NCBI GenBank assembly: GCA_032433765.1
Contig: JAVIAB010000024.1
Span: 13,162,578-13,226,577, forward strand
Reading direction: 5' to 3'
DNA from: Megaustenia siamemsis
Lineage: Eukaryota; Mollusca; Gastropoda; Stylommatophora; Ariophantidae
Length of the DNA stretch: 64,000 nt
Under the pieces are notes generated by a model. That model saw nothing but the letters and a program-made list of their open reading frames with translations, was not told where the DNA came from and made no database searches. This document shows, piece by piece, positions 41,409 through 52,162 of the stretch. Position 1 is the first letter of the stretch. Each line of letters starts with the position of its first letter. A program made the translations under genes and the position numbers.

Positions 41409-42370
41409 CTACCCATGTCAGTCTATAACAAATATAACAAGTCCTACTATGTCAGTCTGTAACAAATATAACAAGTCCTACCCATGTCAGTCTGTAACAA
41501 ATATAACAAGACCTACCATGTCTGTCTGTAACAAATATAACAAGTCCTTCCCATGTCAGTCTGTACCAAATATAACAAGACCTACCCATGAAAGTCTGTA
41601 ACAAATATAACAAGTCCTACCCATGTCAGTCAGTAACAAATATAACAAGACCTACCCATGTCAGTCTGTAACAAATATAACAAGTCCTACCCATGTCAGA
41701 TTGTAGCAAATATAACAAGACCTACCCGTGTCAGTCTGTAACAAATATAACAAGTACTATCCATGTCAGTCTGTAATAAATATAACAAGACCTACCCATG
41801 TCAGTCTGTAGCAAATATAACAAGTTCTACCCGTGTCAGTCTGTAACAAATATAACAAGACCTACCCATGTCAGTCTATAACAAATATAACAAGACATAC
41901 CCATGTCAGTCTGTAACAAAACTAACAAGACCTATCCATGTCAGTCTGTAACAAATATAACAAGACCTATCCATGTCAGTCTGTAACAAATATAACAAGT
42001 TCTACCCGTGTCAGTCTGTAACAAATATAACAAGTCCTACCCATGTCAGTCTGTAACAAATATAACAAGACCTACCCGTGTCAGTCAGTAACAAATATAA
42101 CAAGTCCTACCCATGTCAGTCTGTAGTGACCTTAAGTTCACACCATGTAATGACCTTAACAATTCCTACCCATGTCACTATGTAGTGACCTTAAGTTCAC
42201 ACCATGTAATGACCTTAACAAGCCCTACCATGTCAGTCTGCAGTGATCTTACCAAGTCCTACCTATGTCATTCGAGTGTGACCATAAGAAGTCCTACCCA
42301 TATCTCGTCTGTAGTGACCTTACCATTCCTGAACATGTCTATTTGTAGAGACCTTAAAAAGTCATCAAAC
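41409..42370. repeat. 35-bp minisatellite (~20 copies) with degenerate right edge
   Basis: Unit CCTACCCATGTCAGTCTGTA + ACAAATATAACAAGT from 41409 to about 42115 (anchors 41476, 41511). From 42116 to 42370 the CCTACCCATGTCA phrase persists, but spacers change to GTAGTGACCTTAAGTTCACA-type text, a diverged sister unit. Two spacer types, AAGT and AAGA, alternate. Confidence 0.92.
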
Positions 42371-42690
42371 TCGCCACTCTCCAGTAGTGCTGGACAAATA
42401 GAACCACTTCTTACAGTTTTGACAAGTAAGACACGCTAAATGATATGCTGCCCACAAAGATAGACATGCCACACGCATTGTCAACTCTGATTCAAAGTCA
42501 AATAAGAAGGATGGCACCACACGACTTAGCACGACTCATGTCGTAGACAATGACGACACCCACACTGCAGCATATTATTCTAAATATTGGTCCACCTACT
42601 TGATCATAGACTTAAAGCATAAACAACAACAAAATGGTGTACCAAAATCATGTATATATTTCCATTAATACAATGGTATTATGGTATTAT
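42371..42690. other. no recognisable feature
   Basis: Spacer between the 35-bp array and the nested SINE1 pair. Ends in a poly-A run at 42706-42719. No gene. Confidence 0.4.
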
Positions 42691-42721
42691 GTTATTGTTT
42701 TTGTAAAAAAAAAAAAAAATT

Positions 42722-43105
42722 AAAGAGTCCCCGTCACGCCAAGTGGCATATACAGAATATGGTGTTAGTGACTATAAATTTTACAGATCTTCGGCACATG
42801 ATTTTTGAGGTAATGTGGTCGGTATTAGTAAAAAAAAAAAGTAAAGTACCCCCGTCACGCCAAGTGGCGTATGGGGAATAATGTGTTAGTGACCATAAAT
42901 TTTACAGACCTTCAGCACATGATTTTTGGGGTAATGTGGTCGGTATTAAGCCCGGGCCGCTTTACTTTCCCAGAAAAAAATATCCGGTACCCATTAAAGG
43001 CTGGGTGAACCCGGAAGCCGTCGGTTGTGATCGAACCCTAACTCTTGTCCTTTGTAGTCCAGTTCACTAAACACTGAGCTATCGCGGCTCGGTCGGTATT
43101 ACGCT
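42722..43105 (-). mobile_element. outer SINE1 (5'-truncated), interrupted by another SINE1
   Basis: 42722-42827 carries the SINE1 3' half on minus (GTCACGCCAAGTGGC hairpin, ACAGATCTTCGGCACATG). It stops at GGTCGGTATTA and resumes after the inner element with GGTCGGTATTACGCTG at 43091. The head is missing, so it was truncated before or at insertion. Confidence 0.85.
42828..43090 (-). mobile_element. inner SINE1, full length, 11-bp TSD
   Basis: Complete minus-strand SINE1. Flanks GGTCGGTATTA at 42817-42827 and 43091-43101 are identical and are SINE1 body sequence. The tail on plus reads GTAAAAAAAAAAAGTAAAGT. Demonstrates SINE1-into-SINE1 insertion. Confidence 0.95.
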
Positions 43106-43106
43106 G

Positions 43107-43285
43107 ACAAGAATATTACAGGAATAAACAGGAGTATTAGAGGAATAAACAGGAGTATTACAGGAATAAACAGGAGTATTGCAGGAATAAACAGAAGTAT
43201 TACAGGAATAAACAGCAGTATTACAGGAATAAACAGGAATATTTCAGGAATAAACAGGAGTATTAGAGGAATAAACAGATATATT
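43107..43285. repeat. 21-bp minisatellite, ~8 copies
   Basis: Unit AGGAATAAACAGGAGTATTAC (written AGGAATAAACAGGAGTATTA + C) with single-base variants. It begins right after the outer SINE1 remnant. Confidence 0.92.
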
Positions 43286-43419
43286 ACACGTCGAAAAAGG
43301 AGAGGGCAGTGTAAGGGAAAAAAACAACAGAATAAAATATAGGAAATTTATACATTACAGGCTAAAGAAAATAATGGAGAGGGTTGATGAAGTCTGTCAG
43401 TGGTCCCGGAACTATCTGC

Positions 43420-45025
43420 TGTGCCTGCTGGAGTAGGTGATCATGTCTCTCCACAACTTTCGATCTCGGCTATTATTTATCATTTCTGTTGTTGACCTTC
43501 TGCCAAGCCATTCTCTTAGACTATCTGGTATATTTTCTCTTTGCTTCCCTCTATCTCTTCGTCACTCAATATTTCCAGGTGTTGGAATATATTCCAGCTG
43601 TTTATTTCTCATTACATGACCAACAAATTATGATTGTTTCTTAATAATATTAAAAATTAGCTCTCTTTTAGTTTTGGCCTATTTCAGAACGGTTTCATTG
43701 CTCTTCTTAGCTGTCCATGGTATTCTCATCATTCTTATGGGGGAAAAAAAACCACATTTCTACAGACTCCAGTGATTTTCTTGTCGGCTATTGTTATTGG
43801 TTATTGGTTATGGAAGGCCTGGGTATCACTGCAAACGAATTAAAATCCATAATTGCTCAACCGCCCGTGCCACTGGAATCATCCGAATTATAACTCATCT
43901 TCCAAACAAAGAAAGGTAACTGTAGTCCCCATCATAGCAGTCTCAGCACACGCCAAAAGACATAAGGCGAAACCGCACAGAAAGTGAACACAGCCAACTG
44001 TTCCCTGTCATACGATATCATCATTCATCGTACACAATTGGAGTATCGAAACATGATCAAAATGGATGAGACACACAGCTCACGGTGTGCACAGAGCACT
44101 TAACTCAGTAGCTCCTTCAACAAGCCGGACTTGGAACATGAGGAAACTGCAACAAGGAACACTTTGCAGACATAGCCTTCAATGGTTCCAGCCGCCTATC
44201 CATCACATTGCCCGGAAGATCACGTCCTCCTGAAAATGATGATCGTCATAGTAAATGTATGGCGCTTGATGATGTTATGACATCGTGTTTGACTCCAACT
44301 CCGAACATACAAAACACAGTTCGTCTTCAGATTATCCCCGATGCACACCAAACGCAAGATTAGCGCATGGTCGGTCTTGGGACATACGATGATCCATTAT
44401 GATGACGTAGCACGCACAAAATGTCTGCGCCCATGTATTCATTATTACTCTAGTGAATGCAGTCTACAACGAACGAAACATGGTACAAACTTCCCAAAGA
44501 TGCTGACTTGACCGACTTGACGGAGCCCACCACATTAATGCGTTGGAACTTGTAAATAACTTGCGTCAACCATCTCCATCAAATGGTCACTGAACAGCAC
44601 TTTGTGTGACGTAAAACGCAGATCAACATTAGACGTTGGAAGGCGCATTCACAACACTTGAATTGTCAAAACGGAGCATTGCTGTGCGTGCAACGCCAAT
44701 TCAATGGCGCAAATATAACAAGTAGAACATCATTTCGTCTGGAATGCAGAAAATTGGAACGGAAACCCGAAGTTTATAAGAATCCAACGGAATTTCTGCA
44801 GCGATAGAGAGAACGTGACTCAATTCCGCCATCTTGGAAACCTTTCTTGTCGGCTGTCCTATTATAGCTATCTAAATCCATGTGTTAAGACTGGCTCTAC
44901 ATAACATTTAAAAACTCTTTTTCTTGTTTCTGTTATCAAAAATGGATTGCACAGTATCTTTTTCATTTCCCGGAAAGCTGTTTTTGATTAATTTCCATTC
45001 CGCATCTCACCTCTGTTATAATATA
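43420..45025 (-). mobile_element. LINE-A2 relic split by K retroposon
   Basis: Right part 44856-45025 (minus: CNPFLITETRKRV-like, CYVEPVLT) and left part 43420-43789 (minus: RKSLESVEMWF, RMMRIPWTAKKSNETVLK, ELIFNIIKKQS, LNTWKY-type text, to the SRQAQQ/MITYSSRHS-like end) are collinear with LINE-A2 elsewhere. The 1,053-bp K insertion separates them at the TRKSLES position. Confidence 0.85.
43790..44842 (-). mobile_element. K retroposon, long 1,053-bp form with perfect TSD
   Basis: Bounded by identical TTTCTTGTCGGCT at 43777-43789 and 44843-44855. On minus it starts GGTTTCCAAGATGGCGGAAT, continues through TCTTCCGGGCAATGTGATGG, GCAAAGTGTTCCTTGTTGCA and ATGATGATATCGTATGACAG, and ends TGCAGTGATACCCAGGCCTT + CCATAACCAATAACCAATAA. 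No frame suggests a protein. Variable-length TSD and a simple-repeat 3' tail point to LINE-driven retroposition. Confidence 0.92.
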
Positions 45026-45161
45026 AATATTTACAGCAATATGTACAATTCATGATATATGTATTCTCAGGTGGACAAATACAGATTTGGTGTAAGTATA
45101 TCGTTTGTTTTAATTGGCATAACTGGAATATAGCAATATATATATATTATATGTGTGATCA

Positions 45162-45705
45162 TCATCATCATCATCATGTGCCTTACCGGTTGGCGTAGTT
45201 GATCATGTCCCTCCACAACCTTCTATCTACAGTGCATCGTATCAGTTCTGTTGTTGACTGTTTTCCGTGCCATGACACCATGCTATCCAGTATTTTCTCT
45301 CTTTGTAGTCCGCGATCTCTCTTTCCTTTTATTTTGCCAGTTGTAACCAAGTATTCCAACTTTCCTCTTCTCATGATGTGCCCGAAAAATGTTTATTGCT
45401 TCTTTCTGATGTTTATTAGTAGCTCCCTTTTTGTGTTGGTCTCTTTGAGAACTTCCTCATTGGTCTTTTTAGCTGTCCAGGGAACTTTCAACATTCTTCT
45501 GAGAAATCTCATCTCTGTGGCCTCTAATCGTCTTTTCATTTGTTTGTCTACTGTCCATGATTCGCTTCCATAGGTCAGAATTGGTTCTATATAGCACCGA
45601 TAAACTCTCTTTCTCATTTTTATTGACATAGATTTGTTGCATAAGATATTTTTCATTTTCTGAAATGATATTTTGGCCTGAGCTATTCTGCTCTTTATTT
45701 ATATG
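45162..45705 (-). mobile_element. LINE-A relic, best-preserved C-terminal copy
   Basis: Minus-strand frame 45393-45656: MKNILCNKSMSIKMRKRVYR, CYIEPILTYGSESWTVDKQM, ATEMRFLRRMLKVPWTAKKT, NEEVLKETNTKRELLINIRK. After one frameshift (at the NIF region) 45183-45374 reads MRRGKLEYLVTTGKIKGKRD, SMVSWHGKQSTTELIRCTVD and ends ANR with CATCATCATCATCATCATG on plus. Only one clear frameshift over 540 bp. Confidence 0.92.
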
Positions 45706-45879
45706 TGTGATGGGAATTGTTTTTCTCCTTTGCATCAACTAATAATTAGCCATGTGTTGAAGAATGGGAAATTTAAACAAACATAACGTTAAATGAAAGA
45801 CATACTGAGAAGTTGGAGATAGATAAACAGATATAGAGACTGATAAACGCATAAACAGATATACTAACATAGACAGAGA

Positions 45880-46975
45880 AATACTTAGACAGACAGACGC
45901 ACATAGATATAGAGACAGACCAGCATAGACATAGAGACAGACTAACATAGACAGACACACAAACAAAGACAGACTAACATAGACAGACGCACAAACAAAG
46001 ACAGACTAACATAGACAGACACACAAACAAAGACAGACTAACATAGACAGACGCACAAACAAAGACAGACTAACATAGACAGACACACAAACAAAGACAG
46101 ACTAACATAGACAGACACACAAACAAAGACAGACTAAAGTAGACATAGAGACAGACTAACATAGACAGACACACAAACAAAGACAGACTAAAGTAGACAT
46201 AGTGACAGACTAACATAGACAAACACACAAACAAAGACAGACTAACATAGACAGACACACAAACAAAAACAGACTAACATAGACATATAGACAGACTAAC
46301 ATAGACAGACACACAAACAAAGACAGACTAACATAGACAGACACACAAACAAAAACAGACTAACATAGACATAGAGACAGACTAACATAGGCAGAGAAGT
46401 ACTTAGACAGACAGACGCACATAGATATAGAGACAGATTAGCATAGACATAGAGACAGACTAACATAGACAGACACACAAACAAAGACAGACTAACATAG
46501 ACAGACACACAAACAAAGACAGACTAACATAGACAGACACACAAACAAAGACAGACTAAAGTAGACATAGAGACAGACTAACATAGACAGACACACAAAC
46601 AAAGACAGACTAACGTAGACATAGAGACAGACTAACATAGACAAACACACAAACAAAGACAGACTAACAAAGACAGACTAACATAGACAGACACACAAAC
46701 AAAAACAGACTAACATAGACATAGAGACAGACTAACATAGACAGACACACAAACAAAGACAGACTAACATAGACAGACACACAAACAAAAACATACTAAC
46801 ATAGACATAGAGACAGACTAACATAGACAGACACACAAACAAAGACAGACTAACATAGACAGACTAACATAGACATAGAGACAGACTAACATAGACAGAC
46901 ATACAAACAAAGGCAGACTAACATAGACAGACACACAAACAAAGACAGACTAACATAGACAGACATACTAACATA
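45880..46975. repeat. 32-bp GACA-rich minisatellite, >30 units
   Basis: Core ACATAGACAGACACACAAAC + AAAGACAGACTA, interleaved with ACATAGAGACAGACTA sub-units in a variable higher-order order. Minus-strand VCLSMLVCLYVYF-type frames are artefacts. A GACA-poor degenerate left edge begins near 45790. Confidence 0.92.
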
Positions 46976-47282
46976 GGCCGGCGGTCGCACTTTTTACATT
47001 TTTTCATGTACGCCATGTGTAATTAAATATTGCAAATGTGGACTCAACGAAAATAAATCCCCTAGCGACCACGAGTAAAATGCTAGTGTGTATTCAAGTT
47101 AGATGCCTAGATTCGTGGCCATACATGCATCATTGATAACAAAAACTACAAGAATAATAAAGTAAAACTGTGAAGTTCTGAGACCAAATTTATTATAGAT
47201 AGCTAAAATAACAAGATTATACAGAAGAGATAACGAGTAAGACAATGTATAGATAATTTCGAAATACAGATACAGTAAGACA
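46976..47282. other. no recognisable feature
   Basis: Short single-copy-looking region with a poly-T stretch. It ends where a LINE-A relic starts. Confidence 0.4.
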
Positions 47283-47713
47283 ATGCTATATAGAACCAAT
47301 TCTGACCTTTCGAAGCGAATCATGGACAGTAGGCAAACAAATCAAAAGACGATTAGAGGCCACAGAGATGGAATTTCTCAGAAGAATGTTGAAAGTTCCC
47401 TGGACAGCTAAAAAGACCAATGAGGAGGTTCTCGAAGAGGCCACACAAAAAGTGAGCACCTTATACACATCAGAAAGAAGCAATTAACATTTTTCGGGCA
47501 GATGAGAGGAGCAGGGTTGGAATACTTGGTTACAACTGGCAAAATAAAAGGTAAGAGAGATCGCGGATGACAAAGAGAGAAAATACTGGATAGCTTGGTG
47601 TCTTGGTATGGAAAACAGGCAACAACAGAACTAATACGATGCACTGTAGATAGAAGATTATAGAAGGACATGATCGCCTACGCCAACCGGTATGGCACTT
47701 GATGATGATGATG
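47283..47713 (+). mobile_element. LINE-A relic, C-terminal end
   Basis: Starts CYIEPILTF.SESWTVGKQI, then RRLEATEMEFLRRMLKVPWT, AKKTNEEVLEEAT, a damaged NIRKKQLTFFG region, LEYLVTTGKIKGKRDRG and ANRYGT, with tail GATGATGATGATGA. Several small indels. Confidence 0.87.
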
Positions 47714-48179
47714 AAAGTGACAAATGTTGAAAGTTGTATTGTATTTGTTTGCTAAACGAAATCCTTATATTTTTAGTTTAGTTTAGTGTGGCGTACAATT
47801 CCGCTGGTAAGTGTTACGGTGTAGAACCGCGGTGAATGAGAACAGGGATAGCATGTGCATGACCTTAAAGTGACTCACTTCTGGTTCTTGCTCAATTTAC
47901 CACCCCAGTTATCGCTACCTAATCCCATTACATAAATAACTGATGAACAACTGTCGAGATTGAAAGTTGTGGAGAGACATGATCACCTACGCTAGCAGGC
48001 ATGGTACTTGATGATAACGACGATGATTCCGAGTTTATAATTTCCCCTGATCAATCATCCCAATTTAGTCTCGTTTTGCCTCGAGTTCTGTGTCTTTCTT
48101 CACTTTTATTCTGTATGTCTTATACGTTAAGGCATCAAAAGACATTCACATATTATGGACAAACAATCTATTTGGCTTA
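47714..48179 (+). mobile_element. LINE-A2 3' stub (47940-48022) in otherwise blank sequence
   Basis: Within this stretch only 47940-48022 is recognisable: the last ~25 codons of LINE-A2 (NCRDRKLWRDMITYASRHGT-like) with tail GATGATAACGACGATGAT. The rest holds no supported feature. Confidence 0.7.
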
Positions 48180-48755
48180 ATCAGTTATTTAATAACATCA
48201 GGTGGAAGATGCACCACAGAAATAAAAAGCAGAATAGCTCAGACCAAAATGGCATTTCAGAAAATGAAAAATATCAAATGCAACATATAGAAATGTCAAT
48301 AGAAATGAGAAAGAGAGTTCATCGGTGCTACATAGAACCGATTCTGACCTATGGAAGCGAATCATGGACAGCGGACAGACAAATGAAAAGACGATAAGAG
48401 GCCACAGAGACAGAATTTCTCAGAAGAATGTTGAAAGTTCAATGGACAGCTAAAAACACCAATGAGGTTCTCAAAGAAGCCAACACAAAAAGGCAGCTCC
48501 TAAAAAATCATCACAAAGAAACAATCAACATTTTTCGGGCACATCATTAGAAGAGGAAAGTTGGAATACTTGGTTACAACTGGCAAAATAAAAGGAAAGA
48601 GAGATCGCGGACGACAAAGAGAGAAAATACTGGATAGCGTGGTGTCATGGCATGGAAAACAGTCAACAACAGAACTGGTACGATGCACTGTAGATAGAAG
48701 ATTGCAGAAGGACATGACCGCCTACGCCAACCGGTATGGCACGTGATGATGATGA
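48180..48755 (+). mobile_element. LINE-A relic
   Basis: From NNIRWKMHHRNKKQ/ITSGGRCTTEIKSRIAQTKM (two frames) through MRKRVHRCYIEPILTYGSES, RRMLKV, a small deletion at TAKNTNE.VLKEAN, then YLVTTGKIKGKRDRGRQREK, VVSWHGKQSTTELVRCTVDR and ANRYGT + GATGATGATGA. The open end segment 48561-48746 is intact. Confidence 0.9.
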
Positions 48756-49019
48756 ATGATGTATTGAGTTTTTTGCGGGTTATCATCATTGCACTCCGAA
48801 CATGTCCATCGGTGCTCAGATCCCCTCCTCAGCAGTGTCCCACAGTGCCCAGCGAGTGATGACTGTTTTATTTAGGTGTTTGTATTTCAAAATCGGTTCC
48901 ATTATAAATAATTCTTTTAAACATCGTTTCTGATTTGTCTATTCTGGTAATCGCAACAGGATTTCTCAAACATATCATTCGGAGGTGACTGACCTACTTT
49001 TAAAACTTGATAGAGGCAA
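48756..49019. other. no recognisable feature
   Basis: Short spacer between LINE-A and LINE-B copies with no supported feature. Confidence 0.4.
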
Positions 49020-49985
49020 AGTTTTCTTCTTTTTTCTTCTTCTTCTGCTTTCCTTTCTCATCTGCCTTTCAACGTCGAGGGGAGATATAATTTGCAGTCT
49101 TTTGCTCTTCTGTTCGCCTCTGCTGCTGTTATGTTTCCTAGTGCTTATAATATTCCATCGACCCATCTTTTTCGTGGTCGACCCTTGGGTCTGGTGTTCT
49201 CACAACGTTTGTTGAAGGCTTGTTGTGTTGTGTTTTGTTCTTTCTGCCTTGTCACGTGGCCAAACCATTTTATCTGTTGTTTCCTTATATATTCTATGGC
49301 GGGGGCCATTCCTAGCTTTTTTCTCAGTTCTTCATTTCTGATCTTGTCTCTCAGACTGTTTCCTGTCATTCGTCTAACACATTTCATCTCTGTAGAGGTT
49401 ATTTTTCTTATTTTTCTTGCATCTAGGGTCCAGGTCTGGCATTGGTAGCACAACGTTGGGATGAAGATTGTATTGCATAGTGCTCGTTTTGCCCCCAGAG
49501 TTATTTCCTTGTTGGACAATAGTGCTGATAACTGTCCGATGATTTGACAAACTTTGTTACATCTTGATTCTATCTCTGCTGTTTGGGAATTATCGTTTGT
49601 CATTAGGCGTCCTAGGTATTTGAAATCCTCTACTTGTTTTAGTTGTCTGCCTTCTATAGTTATGTTGATGTTCTGTTTATTTTTGGCGACGTTCATGGTT
49701 TCTATTTTGTTGATGTTGATTTTCATGTTGTATTTTGTGCCTGAGATGTTGGGTTTGTTTAAGTGTTCTTGTAGGTCTTCTTTTGTTTCATGTATTAGTG
49801 TCTGATCGTCTGCAAATAGAAGCTCGTTGATCTTCTCTGTCTCTGATGGGTTGGCTAGCTTGCATATATAGTCCATGTATGTAATAAACAGTAGGGGGGA
49901 TAGTACGCACCCCTGTCTTACACCTGATCTAACTTCAAAGTGGTCTGTGTAGCCTGCTGCTGTAATTAGTGATGACAATCAATTA
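49020..49985 (-). pseudogene. LINE-B reverse transcriptase, near-intact C-terminal two-thirds
   Basis: The longest convincing coding segment: a minus-strand frame of 277 codons (49145-49978). From its first residue it carries SGVRQGCVLSPLLF (residues ~18-31, RT motif B), ELLFADDQTLIHE (FADD at 55-58, catalytic Asp pair intact), KYNMKININKIET, FKYLGRLMTNDN, a Cys-containing CYQCQTWTLDARKI segment, EMKCVRRMTGNSLRDKIRNE, IKWFGHVTRQKEQ and RPKGRPRKRWVDGIL. It ends at a TAA where sister copies have GAA. Translation resumes in the same frame (ALGNITAAEANRRAKD) to the 3' block at 49075. The upstream endonuclease and RT motifs are missing (5' truncation), and the frame has no ATG of its own. Retrotransposition function is lost; the family may still have active members elsewhere. 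RTE-like placement is inferred. Confidence 0.93.
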
Positions 49986-50099
49986 CAAGAGTAACGGTTG
50001 TATCAATGCAGGATCTACTTCCTCTTTAAACCATTATCTTGACGGTCGTTAGAGCACTTACAGACTTAGACAACAAACTATATTTCACTCTGGTTTCAA
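49986..50099. other. no recognisable feature
   Basis: About 110 bp without a supported feature between LINE-B and LINE-G. Confidence 0.4.
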
Positions 50100-50620
50100 T
50101 CATCATTTAAGGCTCTTGCAGCGTCCAGGCCTGTCCATTGATACTATTTTTCCCATATCTTTCTCTGCCTATGACTCCTTCTTGCTCCTGTAATAGTTCC
50201 TTCAAGACATGTCATTGCTAGACCAGACAATCGAGATACGTGGCTAAACATTTCAATTGTGCCTTTCTTCATAACAGACCAAAGATAGACCATCATGTAC
50301 TCTGATTTCTCCTTTACTTTTTGTTCTTTTGTGAGACGATTCAAAAAAGGGTTGTACGAAATCTTTAGATAAATTATCATCTCAGTACGCTTTACTTTAT
50401 TATGTAGCTCTACTGTAAGTGTCCATGATAGGCTTCATAGAGAACAATTGAAATGACAAGGGTGCACATTAGCCTTAGTTTAGAGCCATGAGTAATTCTC
50501 TTATCTTTCCAAACAGTTTTATTTACCTCTCCAAGGGATGTTTTAGTTTGCCCTGTTCTAGCAGATATTCCTTGGTTTGATCCTTCATTGATGATGACTG
50601 GTCTCACGGATTAAATTTGT
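50100..50620 (-). mobile_element. LINE-G relic, RT C-terminus
   Basis: The minus strand reads PVIINEGSNQGISARTGQTK, TSLGEVNKTVWKDKRITHGS, KLRLMCTLVISIVLY, then a frame change to MIIYLKISYNPFLNRLTKEQ, VMKKGTIEMFSHVSRLSGLA, MTCLEGTITGARRSHRQRK and IWEK. The order (LYG.E ... FGHV.R.SGLA.T.L.GT..G.RR..RQRK) is a well-known LINE C-terminal arrangement. Single copy in the window. Confidence 0.8.
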
Positions 50621-50654
50621 GGACTTTTTCTAATCTTTTTCTTCTTCCAGCTTT

Positions 50655-51025
50655 CAGTTCCCTGTGGAGTATAAGTCTTCATCAAACACTTTCAACTCCC
50701 TGTGGAGCATAAGTCTTCAACAAACACTTTCAACTCCATGTGGAGTATAGGCCTTCAACAAACACTTAACTCCCTGTGGAGCATAGGTCTTCAACAAACA
50801 ATTTTAACTCCCTGTGGAGCATAGGTCTTCAATAAACACTTTCAGCTGCCAGTGGAACATGTCTTCAACAAACACTTTTAACTCCCTGTGGAGCATATGT
50901 CTTCAACAAACACTTAACCCCCTGTGGAGCATATGTCTTCAACAAACACTTAACCCCCTGTGGAGCATATGTCTTCAACAAACACTTTTAACTCCCTGTA
51001 GAGCGTAAGTCTTCAACAAACACTT
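50655..51025. repeat. ~39-bp tandem array derived from the LINE-H 3' end, ~9 copies
   Basis: Unit CTTTCAACTCCCTGTGGAGC + ATAAGTCTTCAACAAACAC. Its complement is GTGTTTGTTGAAGAC...GCTCCACAGGGAGTTGAAAG, which is the single-copy LINE-H C-terminus seen at 8295-8330 (GTGTTTGTTGAAGACCTATG, CTCCACTGGGAGCTGAAAG). Unit length varies (36-41 bp) by indels at the TTTTAACT junction. Confidence 0.92.
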
Positions 51026-52162
51026 CCCAAGCCGTTCTGTTCCTTGTCATTCTCTTAAGATCATTCCATGTCTTACCCATCATATTCATCTCTGCTTCCA
51101 TCTCTCTTCTCCAATAATATGTTGGTCTTCCTCTTTGTCTTTTTCAATGGAAATTCCAAAAAAAAACGTTCTGTTGTGTAATACTTTCAGTTGGCTTTCG
51201 CGGTGTGTGTCCTTTCAAGCACCTTATTCTTCCCTGTGTATCTATATATCCACTGGTATTTAACTAGTACATTATCGTGCTAGTGATTTATTTTCTCCTG
51301 TCATTTCCATTCTTCAATTTTGCGCAAGCATACATTAATAAAGGGATGTATCTTCATTGTTATCATTTTTGTTGTTCTCCATGTTTCACACCCATATAAT
51401 AGGACGGACTAAACACTGGAGTTAAACATTTTTATTTTTGTATTTAACTTAATTTCTTTGGACTTCCATATGTTTCCCTGTGCAAAGAATGTTCCCGTTG
51501 ATTTTGATATCCTTATTTACGTATCTTTCTCTGTTCCTCCCTCTTTCGTACGTCTAGTAGAGGTATTTCTCCTTTTGTTATTTAGTTATTGCCATCTCCA
51601 TTAATGTTCAAAATTGTGGTCCCATCTCTTTTTATTTATAGTCCCATGTGTTGTGATCTCTCATCAATTATGTTCATTTTATCATGCATCTGTTGATGAT
51701 TATGTAACATAGAGCTATGCCATGATCAAAGTCTTAAGTCAGTCAGTAAGTTGCTTGGTTAGTGACCACTGGATTCAATTTCTATTGTTCTATTCACATA
51801 ATCGAAACTATGGATAGTAAAAAAAAGAGAAATGGAGATAGAAGACATCCTTGTTTTACTTTATTTCTTATTTCAAATTCTTAACTGTTTCTAGTGTTCT
51901 TATATTTTCTTTTCTTTTTTGCAACTATCCCTCTATGGTTATTGGACATCAGTTTAGCTCTTTCAGCATTGATCTCCATGCAGTAGACATGTTATATAAT
52001 CATTGTATCATATCTATTAGTTCTTGCCTGCCAACCCGACGATGCAATCAACAAAGTGAAGGTCATTAATAGTTTTGACATCAATACTGACGTCACTTTC
52101 ATTGTGTTCAGAAGCGACAATCATGAACCATTCCAAGATGATGTTCAGTAAGGTAGAAGATG

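Noticed and set aside
41409..42115. CRISPR-like array (35-bp spaced repeats)
   Set aside because: The whole 35-bp unit repeats with no unique spacers; context is eukaryotic transposon-rich DNA. It is a minisatellite.
43790..44842. DNA transposon (MITE) interpretation of K
   Set aside because: No terminal inverted repeats; TSDs of 11 and 13 bp and a simple-repeat 3' tail fit retroposition better.
45739..46508. Minus-strand frames with VCLSMLVCLYVYF-like hydrophobic repeats
   Set aside because: Translation of the GACA-rich 32-bp array.
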